Source: Elusimicrobiota bacterium | GTDB lineage: Bacteria; Elusimicrobiota; Endomicrobiia; Endomicrobiales; Endomicrobiaceae | Direction of reading: 5' to 3' | NCBI GenBank assembly: GCA_031256695.1 | Contig: JAIRQB010000135.1 | Coordinates: 1-7,358 of the forward strand | Length of the DNA stretch: 7,358 nucleotides | Shown: piece after piece, positions 1 to 6,069 of the stretch | How positions within the stretch are numbered: position 1 is the stretch's first letter | Layout: the number at the start of each line of letters is the position of its first letter | The notes under the pieces: generated by a model | What the model was told of the DNA's origin: nothing | The model's input: only the letters and a program-made list of their open reading frames with translations | The model's database searches: none | Position numbers and translations under genes: made by a program

Positions 1-2
1 GA

Positions 3-80
3 GGTGAAATAAAGAAGCCAAGCGCAAAAGAGACTATAAAATGGGCAAAAAAAATGCCTATTATTAGGTCTAATCCTTGA
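3..80 (+). CDS. C-terminal end of an unrecognised protein (partial, 5' end outside window)
   Basis: An open frame enters from the window start and ends at a TGA at 78-80. It encodes about 25 residues, lysine-rich and ending in KKMPIIRSNP. The other two plus-strand frames stop within the first ten bases. I cannot assign a family from so short a tail. A chance open frame is possible, because 75 bases without a stop is not strong evidence. No intrinsic terminator with a T-run follows it before the convergent tRNA gene. Confidence 0.35.
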   Translation, partial: GEIKKPSAKETIKWAKKMPIIRSNP

Positions 81-213
81 AATATTGCATAAATCTCTCA
101 AAAAAAGAGGAGTTGCATCAATGAAGCGGATATTGTTAAAACTATCAGCAAGACTAAAGGGAACATTTTTGCCTTTTTGAATGGATTTTTATGCGGAAGG
201 TTTCTGCGGTATT

Positions 214-285
214 TGGCGGCGGTAGGAATTGAACCTACGGCCAAAGGCTTATGAGTCCTCTGCTCTACCCCTGAGCTACGCCGCC
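214..285 (-). tRNA. tRNA with CAU anticodon, probably elongator tRNA-Met
   Basis: The minus strand folds into a complete 72-base cloverleaf. The acceptor stem is GGCGGCG/CGCCGCC, the D-arm GCTC/GAGC with a short loop, and the T-arm GTAGG/CCTAC with loop TTCAATT. The anticodon loop is CTCATAA, with CAT complementary to 251-253. The discriminator base is A (214) and CCA is not encoded, since AATA follows, so CCA must be added after transcription. G1 pairs with C72 and the anticodon stem lacks the three G-C pairs typical of initiators, which argues against tRNA-fMet. A lysidine-modified tRNA-Ile2 also has CAU in the gene and cannot be excluded. The anticodon stem has a G-U pair and an apparent A31-G39 mismatch next to the loop. 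Confidence 0.93.
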
Positions 286-300
286 TTAAAAGTTGGCGGA

Positions 301-329
301 TTTTAATACTTTTAAGATAAGATTGGCAA
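301..329 (-). promoter_or_regulatory. Weak candidate promoter for the tRNA gene
   Basis: On the minus strand, TTGCCA (complement of 324-329) could be a -35 box. It is followed after 15-17 bases by the A+T-rich TATTAAAA, which could supply a -10 box. Transcription would begin about ten bases before the mature tRNA 5' end, a sensible geometry. The -10 match is poor in either register, so this is only a candidate. Confidence 0.22.
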
Positions 330-344
330 GTTAATAGCGGTATT

Positions 345-364
345 GAGCCGTCAGAACGGCTTTT
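345..364 (+). terminator. Weak hairpin plus T-run (possible terminator)
   Basis: AGCCGT (346-351) pairs with ACGGCT (356-361) around a CAGA tetraloop, with one further G-U pair, and is followed by TTT. The stem is short and the T-run minimal. If active, it would stop plus-strand transcription that had run through the antisense side of the tRNA gene. The ACGGC arm can pair instead with GCCGT at 365-369. Confidence 0.25.
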
Positions 365-492
365 GCCGTCCAAATGCCTATAAAAATTGATTTTTAGCCT
401 AAAAAGCGGCAAAAAAGAGCGCTTTTAAAATCTTTTTTATGATTTTTCAAGCATAAAGCGTCGTATTTTATTGTTTAGCCTGCATTTTATCC

Positions 493-513
493 AAACAATA
501 CAGCAAATTGTTT
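493..513. repeat. 21-bp palindrome AAACAAT-N7-ATTGTTT overlapping a -35 box
   Basis: AAACAAT (493-499) and ATTGTTT (507-513) are perfect inverted repeats with a 7-base spacer. The right arm contains the proposed -35 hexamer TTGTTT of the carA promoter. Further direct copies of ATTGTTT lie at 470-476 and 611-617. This arrangement is typical of an operator for a dimeric DNA-binding protein, but no regulator is identifiable here and A+T-rich DNA produces such repeats by chance. Confidence 0.35.
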
Positions 514-536
514 TTTACATAAAATATAAGTAATAT
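508..536 (+). promoter_or_regulatory. Candidate sigma-70-type promoter for the carA-dnaE operon
   Basis: TTGTTT (508-513) and TAATAT (531-536) are separated by exactly 17 bases, matching the housekeeping consensus at four of six and five of six positions. Predicted transcription starts near 543, giving a leader of about 144 bases. It is the best-spaced hexamer pair I find upstream of carA. The region is A+T-rich, so chance matches are expected. Confidence 0.4.
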
Positions 537-675
537 CAAAAAAGTTGTTTCAAATAGCCAAAACACCGCCGTTTTTGACAAACTTGCTCAAAAATCCGCA
601 TTTTTTGCCTATTGTTTGAAGTCTCTTCCGCATTGTCTTTGCAAAAACTAATTGAAAAATCAACAAGATTTAAAA

Positions 676-680
676 AAGGA
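676..680 (+). promoter_or_regulatory. Ribosome binding site that fixes the carA start
   Basis: AAGGA lies six bases before the ATG at 687. The longer reading begins at a TTG at 612 with no Shine-Dalgarno sequence. Starting at 687 also gives 380 residues, close to the 382 of E. coli CarA. Confidence 0.8.
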
Positions 681-686
681 TTAAAA

Positions 687-1829
687 ATGTCTAATTTTTT
701 GCGTAAAAATTATAAAAGAGCGAGGCTTGAACTCTCAAACGGCGCAGTTTTTGAAGGGCGGGCAATAGGCGCTTCCTCTTGCGTCAGCGGAGAGATGGTC
801 TTTAATACAGGTATGCTGGGGTATAGCGAGGCTATGACAGACCCCTCTTATTTAGGGCAGATTTTAGTTTTCAGTTTTTGTCTGATGGGCAATTACGGCA
901 TTGCGCCGTTGCCTAAAAATGACGAGGACTTGCTTCATTCTTTTGGGCACGAGAGCGCCTCAATTAAGACTCAAGGCATTATAGTGTCTGATATTTTTGA
1001 CGGCTGTTATCATCACGACGGCGGCATTTCTCTTGAAAATTGGATGAAGGAGCAAGATGTCCCCGGCATAGCGGGCATAGACACGCGCTATTTGGTTCAA
1101 ACAATAAGAGAGAGCGGCGCTCTTTTTGGGCGCATAGTCCCGGAAGGCGCAGACAAGAAAAAGAGAGATAAATTTGAATTTCTGAAATTCTTTAAAGACA
1201 GCGATTATATAGACCCGTCTAAATACAATCTTATGCCTTCTGTTTCTACAAAAGAGATTAAATCTTTTGGAAAAGGCGGCAAAAAAATTGCAGTAATAGA
1301 TTGCGGAATAAAATGGAATATCATCAGAATGCTTTTACAAAGAGGCTGTGAAGTCTTGCTGCTTCCCTGGGATAGCGATTTTTCAAAAGTTGAATGCGAC
1401 GGCTGGTTAATCAGCAATGGACCGGGCGACCCTAAAAATACGGGCGATTTGCCTGAAAGGATAAAAAAGGAAGTCTTGCCGTCTAAAAAGCCTATACTTG
1501 GGATTTGCCTCGGGCATCAACTTTTATCTTTGGCAAGCGGAGCGCAGACAAAAAGATTGCGTCACGGTCACAGAAGTCACAATCAGCCTGTCTTTTCTCT
1601 GCCGCAAAAAGCGGCTTTTATGACAAGTCAAAATCACAGATATGCCGTTGAAAGAAATTCAATACAGCCGGGCTGGCGTATTTGGTTTGTAAACGCCAAT
1701 GACAATTCAGTAGAAGGGTTAATCCACAAAAGCCTTCCTTATATGTCTGCTCAATTTCACCCCGAAGCCTCAAGCGGTCCTAATGATACGGGCTGGATTG
1801 CAGATAAATTTATAGAGACAATCCCATAA
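687..1829 (+). CDS. carA: Carbamoyl-phosphate synthase small chain (glutamine amidotransferase subunit)
   Basis: CarA hydrolyses glutamine and channels the ammonia to CarB for cytosolic carbamoyl-phosphate synthesis, feeding arginine and pyrimidine synthesis. Over 380 residues, the N-terminal small-chain domain (about 14-180; motifs FEGRAIGA, MTDPSY, PGIAGIDTR) precedes a class I glutaminase domain (about 205-378). The nucleophile C274 sits in GICLGHQ, and H358 and E360 in FHPEAS complete the triad. They align with E. coli C269, H353 and E355 at a constant offset of five. NGPGDP is present, and GHRSHNQP is the signature of Bacteroidetes- and eukaryote-like CarA. Two oddities: QNHRY has R318 where the family normally has Gly (E. 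coli G313, at the glutamine site), and FSFCLMGNYG replaces the usual TYPxIGNYG. carB is not adjacent. dnaE follows after 38 bases with no terminator, suggesting cotranscription. Assignment is firm; activity is inferred. Confidence 0.96.
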   Translation: MSNFLRKNYKRARLELSNGAVFEGRAIGASSCVSGEMVFNTGMLGYSEAMTDPSYLGQILVFSFCLMGNYGIAPLPKNDEDLLHSFGHESASIKTQGIIVSDIFDGCYHHDGGISLENWMKEQDVPGIAGIDTRYLVQTIRESGALFGRIVPEGADKKKRDKFEFLKFFKDSDYIDPSKYNLMPSVSTKEIKSFGKGGKKIAVIDCGIKWNIIRMLLQRGCEVLLLPWDSDFSKVECDGWLISNGPGDPKNTGDLPERIKKEVLPSKKPILGICLGHQLLSLASGAQTKRLRHGHRSHNQPVFSLPQKAAFMTSQNHRYAVERNSIQPGWRIWFVNANDNSVEGLIHKSLPYMSAQFHPEASSGPNDTGWIADKFIETIP

Positions 1830-1867
1830 AGAATTACCACTTTTAAAATATAAAAAGGAAACAATAA

Positions 1868-4800
1868 ATGGCTGAATTTATTCACCTGCACAATCACACA
1901 GAATACTCTCTTTTAGACGGCGCTTGTCGCATCACAGACGACAAAGGAAATCCGTCTGAATTGTTTCGCCTAATCGGCAAGGAATATAAAATGAAGGCAT
2001 TGGCTATTACGGACCACGGCAATATGTTCGGCGCTATGGAATTTTATTGGGCTGCCCAAAAAAGCGGTATAAAACCTATTATAGGCTGTGAAATTTATGT
2101 AGCGCCCGGCTCCCGTTTTACCAAAGAGCAAAATGACCCCGACGATGACAGCGGCTATTACAATCATTTAATTCTGCTCTCAAAAGATTTAGACGGATAT
2201 AGAAATCTGATGAAAATAGTCAGTATTGGATATACGGAAGGTTTTTATTATAAGCCGAGAGTTGATAAAGAGGTTTTGCAAAAATACAGCGCAGGGTTAA
2301 TTGCTCTATCAGGATGCATTGCGGGCGAAATACCCGCCGCATTAAACAAAGACAATTATAAAAAAGCGCTTGAAGCCTCTATTTTTTACAGGGACCTTTT
2401 CGGCAAAGATAATTTTTATATAGAGATAATGGACCACGGCTTGGAAAATGAAAAAAAAGTTTTGCCCGGTCTTTTAGAAATTTCAAAAGAGACGGGCATA
2501 CCGCTTGTCGCCACAAATGACTGCCATTTTTTGAAGAAGGAAGATCACGAAGCCCACGATATTTTAATCTGCATTGGAACGGATAAACAAATAGACGAGA
2601 TAAAAAGATTGCGCTATCCAAACAGCGTCTATTACAAAAGCGCAGAAGAGATGGAAAACTTATTTTCATATGCGCCAAGCGCTTTAAAAAATACTTTAGC
2701 TATAGCCGAAAAGATAAATCTTGAAATTAAAAGCGGGCAACTCTTGCTGCCGAAATTTGAAGTTCCAAAAGAATATAGAGACGATAAAGAATATCTTGAA
2801 AAACTTTGCAGGGACGGATTAAAGAAAAGATACGGCGAGAATATTGCAGAGGTCTACAATAAAAGGCTGGAGCAAGAACTTGCTGTGATAAATGAAATGG
2901 GTTTTGCCTCTTACTTTTTAATCGTAAGCGACTTCATAAAATATGCAAAAGACAATAATATCCCCGTAGGACCAGGCAGAGGCTCCGGCGCAGGCGCTAT
3001 TACCGCTTATACGCTCGGCATCACAGACATCTGTCCTATAAAAAACGGACTTCTCTTTGAGAGATTTTTAAATCCTGCGCGCCATTCTATGCCTGATTTA
3101 GACATAGATTTTGCAGATACAGGGCGGGACCAAGTCATAGATTATGTCCGCAATAAATACGGTTTAGATAAAACCGCCCAAATTATCACTTTCGGCTCAA
3201 TGCAGGCAAGACAAGCGATAAAAGATGTTGCAAGAACAATGGGTTTTACTCCAAGCGAGGCAAATAATATAGCCAAACTTATTCCGCATAAACTCAAAAT
3301 CACCATAGCCAAAGCATTAGAAGAATCCAAAGAATTGAGCGATAAAATAAATTCTGACCCAAGAATTGCAAAACTTATTGAATTTGCCCAAAAAATTGAA
3401 GGATTAAAAAGGCATTCGGGCGTTCACGCCGCAGGTATGGTGATAGCCGATGAAGAGATTAGGAATTATTCGCCTTTGGCGAAAGGCTCAAAAGAAATTA
3501 TCACCACTCAATATGACGGCAAAATTTTGCCTAAATTAGGCTTGCTTAAAGTTGATTTTTTGGGTTTAAGGACGCTCACCATTATTGACGACTGCATTAG
3601 GCTTATAAAAGAGGAAAATAAAGATTTTGATATAGATAAAATTCCATTAGACGATGCGGCAACTTATCAATTGTTGGCGCAAGCAAAAACTATGGGAATT
3701 TTTCAACTTGAAAGCGACGGTTTGAGAGATTTAATGAGGCGTTTAAAACCTGAAAGCATTGACGATATAACGGCTATGATAGCGCTTTACAGACCTGGTC
3801 CTATGAATATGCTTGACGATTTTGTAGCAAGAAAGCAGGGAAATACCGAAATTAAATACGGACATCCTTTACTGGAGCCGATTTTAAAAGAAACATATGG
3901 AGCGATGATTTATCAAGAGCAAGCGATGAGAATATCTATTGATTTGGCTTCTTTTACGCCGGGCGAAGCCGACGATTTGCGCAAGGCTATGAGCAAGAAA
4001 GAGCCTGAAATAATGGCGGCGCAGAGGCAGAAGTTTGTTGAAGGCGCTCAAAAGAAAGGGATAACAAAAAGGACAGCCGATAAAATTTATGACAATATAG
4101 AGAAATTCGGCGGATACGGCTTCAACAAATCACATTCTGCCGCATATGCTTTAGTGTCATACCGCACCGCTTATTTGAAAGCGCATTATCCCATTAAATA
4201 TATAACGGCAATGCTCAATTCTGAAATAAACAGGACTGGTTCTAGAGGCGGAGAAGAGAGTTCTATGGTGAAATATTTAAGAGATGCCGATGAATTCGGC
4301 ATTGCGGTTTTGCCGCCTGACGTTCAAAATTCAGATGTGAAGTTTAAAATAGAGGGAAGAAATATACGTTTTGGGCTGCTTGCAATAAAAACTGTAGGCG
4401 AGGGAGCGGCTCAGTCTATAGTCTCAGCCCGCAAAGAAGGAGGCGGTTTTAAAGATTGGGATGATTTTTTGCAAAAAGTTGATTTGAAGTCTTTAAATAA
4501 AAGGGCTCTTGAAAATTTAGCAAAGGCGGGCGCTTTTGATTGTTTCGGCGCAAAGAAGGAAAAGATAAGAGCGCAAATTATAAAAAGCGCAGATTCTGCT
4601 GTTGATAAAGCGGCGAAAGTCAAAAGCGATAAATATTCAAATCAAGGTTTTTTATTTGATTCAGGGCAATCTCTATCGCAAAGCAATTCCCTTCTTGATG
4701 CTGAGGAATTAAACTCAAAAGAAATTTTAGGTTTTGAAAAAGAGGCGCTCGGCTTTTATCTGTCAGGGCATCCTTTGGATTCCATAAAAAGGGATATTGC

Positions 4801-5404
4801 TTTATGCTCTGATTTTAGCCTTGACAATATCCCGGAATTAGCCGAAGGCAAGACGCGTCAGGTTAAAATAGCGGGAATGATTTCAAATATAAATAAAAAC
4901 CGCTCAAAACGGGGCAATGAATACGCAAAATTTAGGATAGAGGATTTAGACGGAAGTTTAGAAGGCATAATTTTTCAAAAAGCATTGCAAAAATTCGGCG
5001 GTCTTTTAATCGATGAAAACATAGTTGTTTTGGAAGGAACATTGAAAGGCGTTGAAGAAGTTTTAGCAGACGATGAGGACGATGCCGCAACCGCTGTTCC
5101 CGCAAAGCCCGATTTTCAAGTGGAAAGCATAAAACTTTTGTCTGAAGAGAAGAAAAAAGCGGGCGAGTCAAAGGAATCGGTTTTTATAAAATTGTCCGCC
5201 GTCAGATATGACAAAATTTTAGCGCAAGAATTGACGTCGCTTTTCAAAGAGCATAAAGGAAACAGCAGGGTTATTTTAAACATAGATGACCCTATGCACG
5301 GAAAGTTTTTAATAGATACAAAATACGGCGTTTTATGCAATGACAATTTTATAAATGAGATAGAAAAAACTGTCGGCAAAAGCGATATTGTCAGATTTGG
5401 ATAA
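1868..5404 (+). CDS. dnaE: DNA polymerase III alpha subunit, replicative polymerase
   Basis: This is the catalytic core of the chromosomal replicase, 1178 residues against 1160 in E. coli. An N-terminal PHP domain (about 4-280) is followed by the C-family palm. There GPGRGSGAGA precedes catalytic D412 and D414 in MPDLDIDF, and D563 lies in KVDFLGLRT. The fingers carry GYGFNKSHSAAYALVSYRTAYLK. A helix-hairpin-helix region lies near 870-895, and QGFLFD at 926-931 matches the beta-clamp-binding consensus at the place of E. coli QADMF. An OB-fold follows at about 999-1061 and a C-terminal domain at 1103-1178. PHP metal-ligand positions look complete (H6, H8, D17, H50, E75, H100, D218, H220), unlike E. 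coli, so it may proofread by itself. The start has AGGA eight bases upstream. It is a DnaE rather than a PolC: there is no DnaQ-type exonuclease insertion. It lies between carA and a HAD gene in an apparent operon. Confidence 0.98.
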   Translation: MAEFIHLHNHTEYSLLDGACRITDDKGNPSELFRLIGKEYKMKALAITDHGNMFGAMEFYWAAQKSGIKPIIGCEIYVAPGSRFTKEQNDPDDDSGYYNHLILLSKDLDGYRNLMKIVSIGYTEGFYYKPRVDKEVLQKYSAGLIALSGCIAGEIPAALNKDNYKKALEASIFYRDLFGKDNFYIEIMDHGLENEKKVLPGLLEISKETGIPLVATNDCHFLKKEDHEAHDILICIGTDKQIDEIKRLRYPNSVYYKSAEEMENLFSYAPSALKNTLAIAEKINLEIKSGQLLLPKFEVPKEYRDDKEYLEKLCRDGLKKRYGENIAEVYNKRLEQELAVINEMGFASYFLIVSDFIKYAKDNNIPVGPGRGSGAGAITAYTLGITDICPIKNGLLFERFLNPARHSMPDLDIDFADTGRDQVIDYVRNKYGLDKTAQIITFGSMQARQAIKDVARTMGFTPSEANNIAKLIPHKLKITIAKALEESKELSDKINSDPRIAKLIEFAQKIEGLKRHSGVHAAGMVIADEEIRNYSPLAKGSKEIITTQYDGKILPKLGLLKVDFLGLRTLTIIDDCIRLIKEENKDFDIDKIPLDDAATYQLLAQAKTMGIFQLESDGLRDLMRRLKPESIDDITAMIALYRPGPMNMLDDFVARKQGNTEIKYGHPLLEPILKETYGAMIYQEQAMRISIDLASFTPGEADDLRKAMSKKEPEIMAAQRQKFVEGAQKKGITKRTADKIYDNIEKFGGYGFNKSHSAAYALVSYRTAYLKAHYPIKYITAMLNSEINRTGSRGGEESSMVKYLRDADEFGIAVLPPDVQNSDVKFKIEGRNIRFGLLAIKTVGEGAAQSIVSARKEGGGFKDWDDFLQKVDLKSLNKRALENLAKAGAFDCFGAKKEKIRAQIIKSADSAVDKAAKVKSDKYSNQGFLFDSGQSLSQSNSLLDAEELNSKEILGFEKEALGFYLSGHPLDSIKRDIALCSDFSLDNIPELAEGKTRQVKIAGMISNINKNRSKRGNEYAKFRIEDLDGSLEGIIFQKALQKFGGLLIDENIVVLEGTLKGVEEVLADDEDDAATAVPAKPDFQVESIKLLSEEKKKAGESKESVFIKLSAVRYDKILAQELTSLFKEHKGNSRVILNIDDPMHGKFLIDTKYGVLCNDNFINEIEKTVGKSDIVRFG

Positions 5405-5436
5405 AAACGGCGCTAAAAATAGACGATGGGACAAAA

Positions 5437-6069
5437 ATGCCTATAAAAAACATAGTTTTTGACGTCGGCGGAGTGATTATCAAAGGGAATTTATATCATT
5501 CCCTGCATAAATACTTCAAAAGCAAATTTGATTTTGACGCTTTTATAAAAGAAATAGGGCATAGACAGATGAGCGCCGTTTGGGACATCGGCGCAAAGCC
5601 TTTCAGCGATGTTATAGCCGATAAAATAAAAGAGTTTCCGCAATATAGAGATATTTTGCTTGATTATGATTTAAATTGGATAGATGTGATAATCGGCGAG
5701 GACGAAGGAACTATTTCTCTAATTAAATCTCTAAAAGAAAACGGCTATAAGTTATTTATCATTTCAAATTTTGCAAAAGAAAAATTTGAGATTTTGACGG
5801 CAAAATATGATTTCAATAAATACTTTGACGGCATAATAATATCTGCCGAAGTACAAGCGCTAAATCCATCTGCTGAAATTTATGAGGGTTTATTTTCAAA
5901 ATTTAATTTAAAGCCCCAAGAATGCGTTTTCTTTGACGATTTAAAAGAAAATGTAGAAGGCGCTAAAAAAGCGGGTATGGAAGCGGAAGTTTTTACAGAC
6001 GCCTATTCAGCAAGACGCTTTTTAAAAAATTTGAGCGTTGAAATAGAAATTGACCATAATGAAAATTGA
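5437..6069 (+). CDS. HAD-superfamily hydrolase, YihX/subfamily IA-like
   Basis: A 210-residue cytosolic protein of the haloacid dehalogenase superfamily, probably descended from small-molecule phosphatases. Motif I is FDVGGVI with nucleophile D9; the +2 residue is Gly rather than Asp, as in YihX-like members (DLGNV). Residues about 16-85 are the alpha-helical cap. Motif II is IISNF (S110), and motif IV is VFFDD (D167, D168) followed by the family-typical ENVEGAKKAGM. Motif III is odd: the usual KPxPxIY reads NPSAEIY, so the lysine that stabilises the phospho-aspartate is N143. Activity may therefore be altered, or another lysine may substitute. The ATG has a weak GGGA five bases upstream. It starts 32 bases after dnaE, and its last 11 bases overlap the methyltransferase gene. 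The substrate is unknown. Confidence 0.88.
   Translation: MPIKNIVFDVGGVIIKGNLYHSLHKYFKSKFDFDAFIKEIGHRQMSAVWDIGAKPFSDVIADKIKEFPQYRDILLDYDLNWIDVIIGEDEGTISLIKSLKENGYKLFIISNFAKEKFEILTAKYDFNKYFDGIIISAEVQALNPSAEIYEGLFSKFNLKPQECVFFDDLKENVEGAKKAGMEAEVFTDAYSARRFLKNLSVEIEIDHNEN

Larger units (their letters stand above)
286..686. other. 401-base intergenic region between divergent tRNA and carA
   Basis: No convincing gene is present. Reading plus-strand from the tRNA side, it holds a short GC hairpin with a T-run (345-364), an A+T-rich inverted repeat AAAAGCG/CGCTTTT (402-408 with 420-426), four copies of the 7-mer ATTGTTT or its complement (470-476, 493-499, 507-513, 611-617), a candidate promoter (508-536), and a leader of about 144 bases before carA. 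An in-frame TTG at 612 opens upstream of carA but has no ribosome binding site. The region probably carries the promoters of both the tRNA and the carA-dnaE operon. Confidence 0.6.

Noticed and set aside
1..97. Hydrophobic minus-strand frame running to the window start
   Set aside because: It has no usable start codon after its stop. Its Phe/Leu/Ile richness is the complement of lysine-rich A+T-biased sequence.
372..386. 15-bp exact repeat AAATGCCTATAAAAA, also at 5434-5448
   Set aside because: The second copy is the start of the HAD gene. The first opens only MPIKIDF before a stop. Two copies of an A+T-rich 15-mer without flanking similarity do not make a mobile or duplicated element.
98..412. 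104-codon minus-strand open frame across the tRNA gene
   Set aside because: Its middle (GVEQRTHKPLAVGSIPTAA) is the familiar false peptide made by translating a tRNA gene. Only the last 22 codons are kept, as a speculative finding.
402..432. AAAAGCG/CGCTTTT inverted repeat as a terminator
   Set aside because: The loop is 11 bases, the stem has only three G-C pairs, and no uninterrupted T-run follows directly. No gene ends nearby on the plus strand.
575..603. Perfect -35 hexamer TTGACA at 575-580 as carA promoter
   Set aside because: No acceptable -10 box lies 16-18 bases downstream; the 17-base position reads GCATTT.
612..686. 25-residue N-terminal extension of CarA from a TTG codon
   Set aside because: There is no ribosome binding site at 612, a strong one serves the ATG at 687, and CarA homology and normal length fit the later start.
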